64,000 bases of DNA from an uncultured Bacteroidia bacterium (GCA_902800965.1 CADCGK010000005.1:1-64000); one strand, 5' to 3'; counted from the stretch's first letter, positions 31,118 to 41,764 are shown. Notes: generated by a model not told the origin, from the letters alone. Made by a program: numbers and translations.

Positions 31118-34100
31118 ATGAAAAAGTTATTATTGTTGGGCGTTTTGATGATTGGCTGCCAATTGGTGGCACAGCCCTTATGGATGAGATACAATGTAAT
31201 TTCTCCTCAAGGAGACAAGATTGCGTTCTGTTACAAAGGAGATGTGTATGTGGTGCCGGTAGGAGGTGGAAAGGCTTCGCAGCTGACCACAACTGCATCT
31301 TACGAGACAGCCCCGGTTTGGTCGCCCGACGGGAAGACCCTCGCCTTTGCCTCGGATCGCAATGGCAATTACGATATCTATACTGTTTCTTCCGAAGGCG
31401 GTGTGGCGCAACGTGTTACCACCAATTCAGCATACGAGACGCCTCTGGCTTTCTCACCCGATGGCAAAGAGATCTATTTTTCGGCGCAGGTTCAGAAAGG
31501 CGCTGACAACGTGCAGTTCCCTGCCTCGTGGATCACCGAATTGTATAAGGTGAACATCAAGGGTGGCCTCCCCGAACAGGTAGTGGCCGTGCCAGTTTGT
31601 AGCATGTCGTTCGACAAGGACGGCAAATCCTTCCTTTATTACGATAGAAAAGGCAGTGAGAACGTGTGGCGCAAGCATCATGTGTCGTCGGTGGCTCGCG
31701 ATGTGGTGTATTATGATGCAAAGAAAAACACCCATACCATCCTGACTTCCAATGTAGGGGAAGATCGCGATCCTCGTTATCTGCCCGGATACCAAGAAGT
31801 GGTGTTCCTAAGTGAGCGTAATGGTGGTAGCTTCAATGTATTTAAGGCTCCCATCGACAACCTCGAAAAGGCTGAGGCGGTGACCCGCTACAAGACCCAT
31901 CCTGTGCGCTTCTTGAGCGTGGCTAACAATGGGGTGATTTGCTATGGATACATGGGTGAGATCTATGCACATCATGTAGGAGAGAAACCTAAAAAGGTTC
32001 ATATCGAAATCGTCAATGACCAACCCGCAGAGCAACTGGAGAAGAAAAGCTTCGGCGGCGTGAGTGATTTTGACTTGAGCCGGGATGGTAAACTGGTGGC
32101 CTTTACCTCTCGTGGAGAAGTGTTTGTCACTGGTACGGACGAATATGCCACCACCAAACAAATCACGCATACGCCCCAGCCGGAGCGCAGTCCCTCGTTC
32201 TCAAAGGACGGCCGTACGCTGGTGTATGCGTCTGAAAGGGATGGATATTGGAACCTCTACCAAGCCAGTATTGAGCGCAAGGAGGACTTCAATTTCACAT
32301 ACGCCACCTTGATTGACGAAAAGCCGCTGCTCGATAGCGACGGCGTAGAACGTCTCGCACCTTGCTATTCGCCCGATGGCAAGGAGATCGCTTTTATCGA
32401 GAACCGTAATTTCTTGAAAGTCTATAATACTGAGACTAAAGAAGTGCGCACCATCACCGATGGGTGCCAGCATTATGAAACAGGTGACTATGGCTTCCCA
32501 TACGAGTGGAGTCCCGATGGCAAATGGTTCGTGCTAACCTTGATTACCCACATGCGTGATCCTTATTCGGATATTGGCATCGTGAAGGCCGATGGCTCGC
32601 AAAAGATCTATAACATCACCGAGAGTGCCTATATTGATGGCAACCCGCATTGGGCCTTGAACGGCAATGCCATTATCTATCGCTCCAATCGATACGGCAT
32701 GCGTTCGCATGCCTCGTGGGGTAGCCAAAATGACGCTTTCATCGCTTTCCTCAACCAAGAAGCATACGATAAGTTCCGGCTCACGAAAGAGGAATATGCA
32801 CTGCTGAAAGAAACCGAAAAAAGCGCCAAGGACAAGGATAAAGACAAGGCTAAAGACGAGGCTAAAGATGACAAAAAAGACAAGAAGGAAAAGAAGGATG
32901 ACCAAAAAGAGGAAAAGAAAGACGATAAATCGAAAGAAACCAAACCCATTGAGATCGATTTGGAGCATCTTCAGGACCGTGTGATGCGTCTTACTCCCAT
33001 GTCGTCGAACCTTAGCGGTATGAGCCTCTCGACCGATGGCGAAAAGTTCTATTTTATGACTTCGTTTGAGAAAGGCTATGACCTTTGGGAACTTGATGTG
33101 CGCGACAAGTCGATGAAGATCCTCAAGAAGCTGGGACAAGGTGGCGCTGGTATCAAAGTGCAGGGTGACAACATTTTCCTGCTCTCGGGTGGCAATATGC
33201 AGAAGGTCGATAAGGGCGGCAAGTCCACCTCCATCAAATATGACGCCACCATGGAGCTCGATCTTGCAGAAGAGCGCGAATACATGTTCAACCATGTATT
33301 CCTTCAGATCGAGAAGCGCTTCTTCATGAAGGATCATCACGGGGTGGATTTGGAGCTAATGAAGAAAGCCTACCAGCCCTTCTTGGCACATATCAACAAC
33401 AACTATGATTTCTCGGAAATGCTGAGCGAGATCTTGGGTGAGCTTAACGTGTCACATACTGGCTCGGGCTATCGTCCTACCAATCGCAGGGGAGATGCTA
33501 CGGCTGAGTTCGGCGTGCTGCTTGACCTTGATTATCGTGGCGATGGACTCAAGATCGCTGAGGTGGTTGAAGGCAGCCCATTCGACAAGAACAAGTCGAA
33601 GGTGAAAGCGGGTTGCATCATCGAGAAAATCGATGGTGTGGAGATCAAAAAAGGCATGGATTATTATCCCTTGCTCAACAACAAGGCTGGTAAAACCGTG
33701 CTGGTGACCGTTTCGGAGGGAAAGACCAGTTGGGACGAGACCGTGAAGCCCATCAGCCATGGAGCGATGAACGAGCTGCTCTACAATCGCTGGGTGAAGC
33801 ATAATGAAGAAACCGTCAAGAAGCTGTCAAAAGGACGGCTAGGTTATGTCCATATCCGCAGCATGGGTGATGCCAGCTACCGTGACGTGTATTCACAAAT
33901 CCTAGGCAAATACAATCTCTGCGACGGTATAGTCATCGACACTCGTTTCAATGGAGGTGGTCGTTTGCATGAGGACATTGAAATCCTCTTCAGCGGCGAG
34001 AAATATCTGGAGCAGGTTATCAACGACAGTGTGGCTTGCGTGATGCCTTCGAGACGTTACAACAAACCTTCGGTGATGATTATCGGCGAGGCCAACTATA

Positions 34101-34408
34101 GCAATGCCCATGGGACACCTTGGGTTTACAACTATAAGAAGATGGGCCGCCTGATTGGTATGCCCGTTCCCGGTACCATGTCGAGTGTGACGTGGGAGAC
34201 CTTGCAAGACCCGTCGCTTTATTTCGGCTTGCCTGTCGTGGGTTATCGCACCGGACAGGGCAATTGGCTGGAAAACACGCAGCTCGAACCTGATGTCAAA
34301 GTGCGCAATACACCTGAAAAGATGGCGAAAGGAGAGGATGAGCAATTGGAGGCTGCCGTTAAGGAATTGATGAAGGAAGTGAAAGAATTCCGCTATTGGG
34401 GAAAATAA
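31118..34408 (+). CDS. Tricorn-like protease (beta-propeller, PDZ, S41 domain)
   Basis: 1096 residues with a signal peptide (about 1-19). N-terminal WD40-like/PD40 beta-propeller repeats (WSPDGKTLAFASDRNGNYDI, FSPDGKEIYF, YSPDGKEIAF, WSPDGKWFVL) over about 50-530; a Lys/Asp/Glu-rich linker (about 567-610) that is almost pure charge; a PDZ domain (about 795-845); an S41 core with DTRFNGGG (near 941) and the nucleophile region NYSNAHG (near 990). Tricorn family proteases trim peptides; here secretion suggests a periplasmic or surface role. The start is the only ATG with a good signal peptide. It lies 15 bases after the FAH gene. Confidence 0.88.
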   Translation: MKKLLLLGVLMIGCQLVAQPLWMRYNVISPQGDKIAFCYKGDVYVVPVGGGKASQLTTTASYETAPVWSPDGKTLAFASDRNGNYDIYTVSSEGGVAQRVTTNSAYETPLAFSPDGKEIYFSAQVQKGADNVQFPASWITELYKVNIKGGLPEQVVAVPVCSMSFDKDGKSFLYYDRKGSENVWRKHHVSSVARDVVYYDAKKNTHTILTSNVGEDRDPRYLPGYQEVVFLSERNGGSFNVFKAPIDNLEKAEAVTRYKTHPVRFLSVANNGVICYGYMGEIYAHHVGEKPKKVHIEIVNDQPAEQLEKKSFGGVSDFDLSRDGKLVAFTSRGEVFVTGTDEYATTKQITHTPQPERSPSFSKDGRTLVYASERDGYWNLYQASIERKEDFNFTYATLIDEKPLLDSDGVERLAPCYSPDGKEIAFIENRNFLKVYNTETKEVRTITDGCQHYETGDYGFPYEWSPDGKWFVLTLITHMRDPYSDIGIVKADGSQKIYNITESAYIDGNPHWALNGNAIIYRSNRYGMRSHASWGSQNDAFIAFLNQEAYDKFRLTKEEYALLKETEKSAKDKDKDKAKDEAKDDKKDKKEKKDDQKEEKKDDKSKETKPIEIDLEHLQDRVMRLTPMSSNLSGMSLSTDGEKFYFMTSFEKGYDLWELDVRDKSMKILKKLGQGGAGIKVQGDNIFLLSGGNMQKVDKGGKSTSIKYDATMELDLAEEREYMFNHVFLQIEKRFFMKDHHGVDLELMKKAYQPFLAHINNNYDFSEMLSEILGELNVSHTGSGYRPTNRRGDATAEFGVLLDLDYRGDGLKIAEVVEGSPFDKNKSKVKAGCIIEKIDGVEIKKGMDYYPLLNNKAGKTVLVTVSEGKTSWDETVKPISHGAMNELLYNRWVKHNEETVKKLSKGRLGYVHIRSMGDASYRDVYSQILGKYNLCDGIVIDTRFNGGGRLHEDIEILFSGEKYLEQVINDSVACVMPSRRYNKPSVMIIGEANYSNAHGTPWVYNYKKMGRLIGMPVPGTMSSVTWETLQDPSLYFGLPVVGYRTGQGNWLENTQLEPDVKVRNTPEKMAKGEDEQLEAAVKELMKEVKEFRYWGK

Positions 34409-34436
34409 AAACTGCCATTGGAGAGTTCTATTTAGC

Positions 34437-35471
34437 ATGAATAGAATCATCCTTTTGTTTTCCCTTTGGTTTGTTAGCCTTTCGGTTGTGGCTTCTGCAA
34501 CTGATAGTTTGACATGTCAATACGCATGGAATTGGGATGGGCACGAGAGGAGCTGTTCTGTGTCAATAGATAGGCAATTGCTTGACTATTACAGGAAACA
34601 CCGTGATCATCTGGCCTATCGCTATGATGGCATGTCTTCGGAGAATCAAGGAGGCATCACTGCTTATTACGGTTTCATGTTTTCGGAAAAGGGCAGAAAG
34701 ACCGTGAGGCAATTGGCTGCTCAGGTGGCGGATACAATTACATCGGATGTGGGACGGATAAAACAGGCGTTGACATTTGTACAGTCCTTGCCCTACGTAT
34801 TGGATGAAGAATCCAAAGGCCGAGAGGAATATGTCCGTTATCCATTGGAGACCATTGCGGATGGCAAAGGAGATTGTGAGGATAAGGCGGTGTTGTTGGG
34901 CGCCCTGCTTCACGAGATGGGGATTGATTTCGTGCTTCTTTCGGTTCCCGATCATGTCGCGTTGGGTGTGCGCTGTGATTCCATTGATTCGGGATCCTAT
35001 TTGGAGCATGACGGCAAAAGGTATTATTATTTGGAAACGACCGCTCCTGGATGGGAAATAGGGCAGATTCCCGAACAATACAAATCGACTGTTTTCGAAT
35101 TGGCTCCTATTAGAATGAATCCTTTGGTGATAGTCAAGGGTGTAAGTTTTGAGTCGGAGCCCACACTTGTGTTTCGGAAAGCGAGTTGTGCGTTGAAAAT
35201 GGATCTTTTAAATGCTGGACCGACCGAAGTAGATGGCTTGCGTTTGCATGTGCTGGTCACCGGTTATAATCATCGGAAAGATAAGGTCATGTTAGATGAA
35301 TTGTTCCCCTTGGGTGGTATGCTGGAAGGCGAGGAAAATAGTCAGACAATACGTTTCCAATGTATGGTTGATAAGGACTCGGTGATCCAAATCACTGTTA
35401 TGGGAGATGGCATTGCAGCGCAGCATTTTGAAATGAAGTTGAACCAAAGCAGAAGGAGAGGCCGGTATTAG
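34437..35471 (+). CDS. Secreted transglutaminase-like cysteine protease-fold protein
   Basis: 344 residues with a signal peptide (about 1-21). The transglutaminase-like core runs about 95-205: catalytic Cys147 in GKGDCEDKAVLLGALLHEMG, His173 in VPDHVALGV and an acidic residue near Glu200 in YYYLETTAPGWEIG. Such bacterial proteins are usually proteases or amidases acting on cell wall or peptides. The C-terminal ~120 residues look like a beta-sandwich with no clear family. It starts 28 bases after the tricorn-like gene. Confidence 0.75.
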   Translation: MNRIILLFSLWFVSLSVVASATDSLTCQYAWNWDGHERSCSVSIDRQLLDYYRKHRDHLAYRYDGMSSENQGGITAYYGFMFSEKGRKTVRQLAAQVADTITSDVGRIKQALTFVQSLPYVLDEESKGREEYVRYPLETIADGKGDCEDKAVLLGALLHEMGIDFVLLSVPDHVALGVRCDSIDSGSYLEHDGKRYYYLETTAPGWEIGQIPEQYKSTVFELAPIRMNPLVIVKGVSFESEPTLVFRKASCALKMDLLNAGPTEVDGLRLHVLVTGYNHRKDKVMLDELFPLGGMLEGEENSQTIRFQCMVDKDSVIQITVMGDGIAAQHFEMKLNQSRRRGRY

Positions 35472-35482
35472 ACCGACCTCTC
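35456..35482. other. Hairpin between convergent genes
   Basis: GAGAGG-CGGT / ACCG-CCTCTC stem with one C-A mismatch and a 5-base loop, overlapping the stop of the transglutaminase-like gene and next to the end of the RHS gene. It lacks a T tract on either strand, so a terminator role is only possible. Confidence 0.4.
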
Positions 35483-35492
35483 ATGTGTGTGT

Positions 35493-38400
35493 TTACCAAA
35501 GGGAGTTCCCCGTGCCCGTCCCAAAATAGAAATAGGCTTGTCCTACTCTGTCCAGCACCTTGAAATAGGGAGAGTCTCCTTGACAAAGGAAATCATGGGC
35601 AAAGCGGTTCTGGAATAAGTTTCGTATCTTTTCTCCATTTTGTCCAATTCTAAAAGGTCCATAACCAACATATAAGACTCCAGCCCTGTATTCATCTGGG
35701 TTTTCTCCGTTCCTGCCAGTACCGTATGTGGCCTTGTGGTTAGTGGGGTCGTAATATACATTGCGATTGAGGTGGCTTTCTCCAGGGTCGCCGGTAAATA
35801 AGTTGGTGCCTATTTCAAAGAACTTGAACAAGCGTATTTTGACAGCTGCACTGCGGTAACGATCTCCATTGTCGGAAGCGAAAATGCCAAGTGTCTTGTC
35901 TCCTAAGTGAAACATGTAGTCGTTTTCGTATGTAATGCCACAGTTTTCATTTCCAACGATGATAGAATTGGTGATTTGTGAGATTTCACCGGATTTAAAG
36001 AGTGTTCCGGAGATGCCAAAGAATCCGAAGAAAAAGAGTTCCATTCCGGTCCTTAATTCTAATCCGCTATAACTGTTGTCATAGAAACGGCTGTAATAGG
36101 TGGCTCCAAAATGCCAACGTGCACTGATAGGATAGCATTTGGGCTCGCCAATAGACATGTCAAAACCAATTCCGATTTGTTGTGTGCTGAGATGTAAACT
36201 AAAATGAAAAGCGACAGGGGAAATAAATTTCTGGAATTCGTAGCCGTAGTCGGTGCCAAAGATAATGTATAATGCCAGCGCTGTTCCTATGAAACTGTTG
36301 CCATCGGGGTCGATGTAGCTTAACGGATTGTTGAGGCAATAAGAATATCGATTAAGGTTTTGAGAGAAATCGGGTAGCTGGATGTTGTTGTCGGGACTTA
36401 GCATGGAGGAAGTAACCGGGTCATATAATCTCCCATTCATGTTGATGAGTCGCATTCCTTTGATGTGCTCATGCCCAGTATATCCTCTGTCAAATAGTAG
36501 ATTGTCTGTATGATCACAATTGCCCCATGCATCGAAATGGTTTTCTTGCTCAATTTTGCCTTCACTGTCTGAAATGATGTTCCAACTGCCTAAATGGTCT
36601 TTGTGGACATAGTGTATTTGGGTGCTGCCGTTGATGGTTTCGACAACGGCGAACACTCCTGTTGGTCCAGTTAGGAAGGTTCTGGCAATAATTGCGCCTT
36701 GGTTTTCGATGAATTCGCAATTGTTGACATAGGTCTTGATCCTTGTCTCCCCATCAATGTGTTCAATGGCTTGGATGCGTTGTTGATCAATTCCGTAATC
36801 AAAAGAAACAAGGTCGGTTCCAGCGCTAATGGATGTTGCTTTATCGTACGAGTTGAATGCGATGTCCATGCGCTCCTGTGGAAATACTCCTTTGGGAGAT
36901 TGGACGGATTTAATGGCATGAGGCTTGGTGCCGGAATAGTCGGCTTCTGTGAATAGGATGCCGTTCGGACTGGTTTTGGAAGTCATTCGTCCCAACTGAT
37001 CATAGATGAAATCGCTGGTTCCGTACTCGTCAGTGACACTGGTTAATCGGTTTAGTTCGTCATAAGTGAATCTTTCCGTTGAGGAGCTTTTCAGGTTATT
37101 TCGACGAATCATGTTGGAATAATCATCGTATTCGTAATGATAATCTTGTATTATTTCATTGTGATGGGTGGTGCGGATGGATTGTAACAGATGGTTGTTG
37201 TCGTCATATTGCAAATGGGTGTTATACCCGTTTCCAGTAATAAAATCAGTAGGCTGTAGCAAAGCGTTGGCGTTGGATGTTCTCCATAGATTGTTTGTTT
37301 CTGAATCTTGAACACACCTTAGATATCCTTCTGAAGTATAGATGTAGTTGACCTTGTAATTGGTGGGGTAGGTGATACTTGCGATTCTTGAAGCATCGTC
37401 GTATGTATAAAAGGTGAGATAGTTATTGCCCAAACAGTTTTCCGCAGTGCTTTTCAGTCTGAGTAATTCATCGTATTCATAATCAATGGTTTGGTTGGGT
37501 GAAGTGACTTTTGTCAATAAGCCATGATTTGCTTGCTCCAAACTGTAAAACCATTCGGTGGTCTCAGAGCGCTGTTTCTTTTTGTCGGTTTCTACACGTT
37601 TGATGAGATTGCTTGCAGCATCGTAGAAATATGAGGTTTCATCCATTTTCGGGGTGGTTTGTTTTGTCAATTCAGAAAAAGCGTTGTATTCGTATGTTGT
37701 CAGCCCATAATTTGGGTCCAGTAAGGAGATGCGATTGCCCAACGCGTCATAAGTCATTTCCATTCTGGTTTCTTCGTGCCCCTCAATTTGTGACCATTTT
37801 GGTTTCCCGTCTGGATAGTAATCGTTGATGACACTAATTCCCCCAGAATCGGTGCTTTTGATCACCCAACCCATAATATTGAATGTTTTGGAGTCAGACT
37901 GCACATTGCCGTCACGAGTGTGAAAGGAAGTGCTTTTCATATTTCCATTCTGCTCAATGGTTTCGTAAGCGCCATCAGGGTGAATGATTTTATTGACCTG
38001 GTTGTGTTCGTCGTATTCGTATAAAGTGGATGTAATACTTTCTCCCAGCCTGTAAGGTGAGCTTTTCTTCGTGATTCTGCCAAAATCATCGTAATTGATA
38101 TCGCTGAAGACCAATGTTCCGTTGATATCATAGCTTTTTGTCTTGATGATGTCTCCAGTTATCGCATAATTAGTGATTTTGGTTGGTTGTCCTGTTTTCT
38201 TTTCCCAAGAATAATAATAGTCGTTGCCCCATCGCAGCGCCTTGACTGAGACTGTGCCGTCAGGATGATGGATCACAGAGGTAATGTTCAATGGGTCTTG
38301 TTCGTAGTGAGTGACAAGCCCATGACAATCGGTGGCGGAGATGCGATAATTGTAAACAGGATCGTAACTATAAGTGCTGGCTTGGTTCAAGACATCGGTG

Positions 38401-41400
38401 TACTTGGTGAGGAGACGGCGACCGTATGTTCTGTTGTATTCAAACAGTTCTATCCTTGGTTCAAGATTGGCGTTGGGGGTGCTGACGGTTTTTGATATGA
38501 TGTTTCCAACCGGGTCGTATTGGAAATCTGTCTTTGTTGACAGAGGGTCATTGGGGGAAGATCCGTCGTTGGGTAAATCAATGATAGAGGCTATCTGATA
38601 GGGCTTGTTGTTACTGTATGTGTATTTTTTCTGCGAACAAATATCATCGTAATCACCATTGCGGTGGATGATATGGGTCACGTTTAATGGTTTGTTGATA
38701 AGCCATGTGTTTAGATTGTTGGAGGCATATACGAAATGGGTTGTTTCTTGGAATTCGCAACTGGTGACCAAATTGTAGTTTTGGTGGTCTGTGATCCCTT
38801 TGGCTTGTCTGGTGATGCTGAGGACTTCGTCGTATTTCAATGAATTGGAACAGTTGGTGGAAAAGGAGATTTCGTTTATTTCCTTTTTTAGTAGGTTATC
38901 TGGCTGTGTTACATCGTATTCTTCTTTGGTTTCTGAAGTAATAGGAATAAAGACTATGTCGTTTTTAAGGTGGGTGACAAGCGTGTTTGAAAAGCTGGAC
39001 CTTGCCATGAGACGATTGTTCTTGTCGAAAATACATTCTTCCGTCATCATGGGGTGGACTACGTGATCTGTGTAAAAGATCTCGTATTGTCGAGTGGTCG
39101 TTTTTTGTAACTGGTTGTTGCGATAATCTTCTTGACGGGTTTGGTTGAAACCAAGAAAGCCTTTGCCTTGTTTGTGCAGCAAGGCACCTCCGTAGTGGCA
39201 TCGAGTTTCCACGGGCTTGTTGTTGATGTTGTATGTTTTGACTGCCTTCATCGCCCTAATAGGCAAACTGGTGCCATATATTTGCCTGTAATGGTCGGAA
39301 GAAGGTGTAAATAATTTGAAGAAATCATTCTCAGATGGGTTAAGTAAGTTAGGCATGAGATAGTCGTAACTTATTTCTGTTTTGCATCCCATCCCATTGA
39401 CGATGCTTTTTACTTCATGTCGCCATGTCATCTGAGGTAGATGGGATAGTTTTGTGCTTCCCAGGAAAGACAGACCTTCTTGTCCTAAGAAATTGCCTAA
39501 ACAGACATTCATGTTATCGTTCATGGTAAATTGCTGTGCGCTGATTTTTTGGATATTTGCAAAAGGGACGTTGTTTCCTGCTCCCCTTAATGGACCATAA
39601 AACACGTAAAACAAGTTGTCGTAATACAGCGAGATGTCAGAACAGCCGTTTCCATCATAGTCTCCGACTTTGATATAGTGATTGGTGTGGTGAGGGACAT
39701 CCAGAGAGAACGTGTAATTACCCGGTGAACTGTAGGGGAAGCTAGATGGCAGGGGGTAACTGCTTGTGCTGATTCCGGTTTTGTTGGAAAGCCATATTGA
39801 CCATGGTTGGGCGGCTCCATCTGTGAAAAACAGCGCATCTATCATTCCGTCCCCGTTGAAATCTCCAGGGAAGCAATCGTCCCAATCATTAGGTGTTCCG
39901 CTGTATAGCTCGGAAAAATGCAATCCGTTGTTGTCGTCAACGAGTTTAACGATGCTGGATGAACCGTCTTCGTTTTTATACAGTATTTCTGTTAAGCCAT
40001 CCCCGTTATAGTCAGCGGGGTAGTAACGGTCGGCAATGACAAGATGATAAAATGAACGAATGCGAAACATGTCCTCAGGTTCGTCGTAAGAGTATAAAAG
40101 AGATAAATGATACGATTGTTCATCATCTGCAGTTTGGATTAAAAATGAGCATCTGCCTTCTCCAAAGAAGTCGCCCACGATGTGTGCCTCAACCATTTCA
40201 GTGGGTACTCTCACGTCAGGTATTTGATACAAAGAGAATCCATACCCCCCTGACGAGGTGGTTTTGCAGAGATAGACTTCTGTTTTGATGATATCTGGGA
40301 GCAAGGAAGTGGTGCGCGTCCTGTATGAAAGTAGGATATCATCCCGCCCATCTCCATCGAAGTCTGCCACATGGACCCAGCTGACTTTTGACCGGAGTTG
40401 GATAGATCGGATTAATTCAAATTGCAGTTCTCCGTTTACGCCTTTATTAAAGAACACTTCTGCAGTTGGATAAGCGCCAAACCAATCGGGTCGGAGAGCG
40501 ACGACATCTGTGAATCCGTCTGCATTGAAATCACCGCTGAATTTGACGGCATTGACGAAGGCGTTGTCAATGGTGTCGGTGGCGGTGTTTATTACGAGAT
40601 CAGAATAGGATGTGTTGGAATAGTTGTTTTCGCCCCATTGAATGATGGTGGGGTTGAAATGCTCTTTCCCGACAGTATATTGTATTTTAGAAAGTAAATG
40701 GTAGGGATAACCATTTTGTGGTTTGGGCTTGTTATTGGTAAAGTCATAAGAGCATATGGGGGATTTTGCATTTTTCACAAGGATGCTTTTGAGCAGAACA
40801 TTTTTTCTGTGAAGGCAGTCGCCTATATAATTGATTTCAGTGTCGTCGCGCTCTTCATATTCAAATTTGATGGTAAAAACAGGACTGATGTTGTCGTTGT
40901 TGTTGCCTGAATAGGTGATCCTGTCGATTCTGTAAGAGTCATGGCCGTTGATGTAATGATATGTCATTTGGTTGCCATATCGATCTTCAACTCTTTTCAA
41001 CAGCCAGACATTTACATGATTATCATTGCTCTTTAATGCCTTGGAGTCTAAAGAAGATCCGTATTGTAGAATCTTGCCATCTGCTGTCCAAACCTTAAAA
41101 TAGGAAGGTCCGTTAATGCCGGATTCATGGTAAGATACAATTTTGCTCATCTGATCTTGCTCGGTCCGATAAGAAGCCCCATTGCCCCCATAAGTGTTGT
41201 TGTTGACCATAAGAAGTCTTTGGCCATCGAGACAAAACCGGTCGTCAATATAATTAACGACACTGATATAGCCGTCGTAATAAATGGACCCTCCTGTTCT
41301 TGTGATGGAGGAGACGCCGCAAAGATCCCAACCCCAGCCTAACAATCCGTTTCGTCCTTGACTGTTGTATGTGATGCTTAATTGTGGCTTGATGTTGCCT

Positions 41401-41744
41401 AGTCCATCAGGTAATTCGATGGGAATTGTATAAACGGCACCGCCTAATAAACCGACATCAACGTTTCCTCCAAGTGTTCCTACTACCCCGTCTGTATTAT
41501 TGATTCTAGACCCTCCTGTGATTCCGGTGTTAGGAGGTGAGATGTCATAGCAGTCAATGTCTAGCAGGATTTCGTGGCCATTTATTGGATTTGCAGAGAA
41601 GCCGGGCGCTAATGTGATGTGGCTGTAGGCTGTATAGTGATAGTTTGTTTCACTATTCAATGCTTTGGTTAGATAGTGATCATGCTCACCATGAACTATC
41701 GTGCATGAAAAAAGCATGAAGATAATTGACAATAACCGTTTCAT
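35493..41744 (-). CDS. Secreted RHS/SpvB-type polymorphic protein with probable toxin-23 tip
   Basis: 2083 residues with a signal peptide (about 1-19). Order of parts: an SpvB-like segment (YNSQGRNGLLGWGWDL near 127-142), FG-GAP/VCBS-type calcium-like repeats (GDFNADGFTDV, ADFDGDGRDDI, ADYNGDGLTEI, GDFNGDGMIDA, GDYDGNGCSDI) over about 395-740, YD/RHS repeats (about 1100-1690) and the RHS core (DHLGSWNIISD to YDPVTSSMLSPD, ending YIDPDG near 1811). The last ~270 residues differ in style and match my recollection of polymorphic toxin type 23 in Bacteroidetes (YRAGVLYVGYGPFRIG, FQNRFAHDF, SPYFKVLDR). No T9SS tail domain. No immunity gene follows. Confidence 0.8.
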   Translation of the reverse strand: MKRLLSIIFMLFSCTIVHGEHDHYLTKALNSETNYHYTAYSHITLAPGFSANPINGHEILLDIDCYDISPPNTGITGGSRINNTDGVVGTLGGNVDVGLLGGAVYTIPIELPDGLGNIKPQLSITYNSQGRNGLLGWGWDLCGVSSITRTGGSIYYDGYISVVNYIDDRFCLDGQRLLMVNNNTYGGNGASYRTEQDQMSKIVSYHESGINGPSYFKVWTADGKILQYGSSLDSKALKSNDNHVNVWLLKRVEDRYGNQMTYHYINGHDSYRIDRITYSGNNNDNISPVFTIKFEYEERDDTEINYIGDCLHRKNVLLKSILVKNAKSPICSYDFTNNKPKPQNGYPYHLLSKIQYTVGKEHFNPTIIQWGENNYSNTSYSDLVINTATDTIDNAFVNAVKFSGDFNADGFTDVVALRPDWFGAYPTAEVFFNKGVNGELQFELIRSIQLRSKVSWVHVADFDGDGRDDILLSYRTRTTSLLPDIIKTEVYLCKTTSSGGYGFSLYQIPDVRVPTEMVEAHIVGDFFGEGRCSFLIQTADDEQSYHLSLLYSYDEPEDMFRIRSFYHLVIADRYYPADYNGDGLTEILYKNEDGSSSIVKLVDDNNGLHFSELYSGTPNDWDDCFPGDFNGDGMIDALFFTDGAAQPWSIWLSNKTGISTSSYPLPSSFPYSSPGNYTFSLDVPHHTNHYIKVGDYDGNGCSDISLYYDNLFYVFYGPLRGAGNNVPFANIQKISAQQFTMNDNMNVCLGNFLGQEGLSFLGSTKLSHLPQMTWRHEVKSIVNGMGCKTEISYDYLMPNLLNPSENDFFKLFTPSSDHYRQIYGTSLPIRAMKAVKTYNINNKPVETRCHYGGALLHKQGKGFLGFNQTRQEDYRNNQLQKTTTRQYEIFYTDHVVHPMMTEECIFDKNNRLMARSSFSNTLVTHLKNDIVFIPITSETKEEYDVTQPDNLLKKEINEISFSTNCSNSLKYDEVLSITRQAKGITDHQNYNLVTSCEFQETTHFVYASNNLNTWLINKPLNVTHIIHRNGDYDDICSQKKYTYSNNKPYQIASIIDLPNDGSSPNDPLSTKTDFQYDPVGNIISKTVSTPNANLEPRIELFEYNRTYGRRLLTKYTDVLNQASTYSYDPVYNYRISATDCHGLVTHYEQDPLNITSVIHHPDGTVSVKALRWGNDYYYSWEKKTGQPTKITNYAITGDIIKTKSYDINGTLVFSDINYDDFGRITKKSSPYRLGESITSTLYEYDEHNQVNKIIHPDGAYETIEQNGNMKSTSFHTRDGNVQSDSKTFNIMGWVIKSTDSGGISVINDYYPDGKPKWSQIEGHEETRMEMTYDALGNRISLLDPNYGLTTYEYNAFSELTKQTTPKMDETSYFYDAASNLIKRVETDKKKQRSETTEWFYSLEQANHGLLTKVTSPNQTIDYEYDELLRLKSTAENCLGNNYLTFYTYDDASRIASITYPTNYKVNYIYTSEGYLRCVQDSETNNLWRTSNANALLQPTDFITGNGYNTHLQYDDNNHLLQSIRTTHHNEIIQDYHYEYDDYSNMIRRNNLKSSSTERFTYDELNRLTSVTDEYGTSDFIYDQLGRMTSKTSPNGILFTEADYSGTKPHAIKSVQSPKGVFPQERMDIAFNSYDKATSISAGTDLVSFDYGIDQQRIQAIEHIDGETRIKTYVNNCEFIENQGAIIARTFLTGPTGVFAVVETINGSTQIHYVHKDHLGSWNIISDSEGKIEQENHFDAWGNCDHTDNLLFDRGYTGHEHIKGMRLINMNGRLYDPVTSSMLSPDNNIQLPDFSQNLNRYSYCLNNPLSYIDPDGNSFIGTALALYIIFGTDYGYEFQKFISPVAFHFSLHLSTQQIGIGFDMSIGEPKCYPISARWHFGATYYSRFYDNSYSGLELRTGMELFFFGFFGISGTLFKSGEISQITNSIIVGNENCGITYENDYMFHLGDKTLGIFASDNGDRYRSAAVKIRLFKFFEIGTNLFTGDPGESHLNRNVYYDPTNHKATYGTGRNGENPDEYRAGVLYVGYGPFRIGQNGEKIRNLFQNRFAHDFLCQGDSPYFKVLDRVGQAYFYFGTGTGNSLW

Positions 41745-41764
41745 AATGACTCCCTCCTTCTTCG

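Noticed and set aside
32534..33340. 268-residue minus-strand frame inside the tricorn-like gene
   Set aside because: It arises from the biased Lys/Asp/Glu linker read in reverse (Leu/Phe/Val rich) and has no start context.
35456..35482. Bidirectional terminator between the transglutaminase-like and RHS genes
   Set aside because: The hairpin has a mismatch and no T tract on either side, so I list it only as a hairpin.
35493..41744. Overlapping open frames on the opposite strand of the RHS gene
   Set aside because: Many short frames, none with domain sense; the minus-strand reading has a signal peptide and continuous domain structure.
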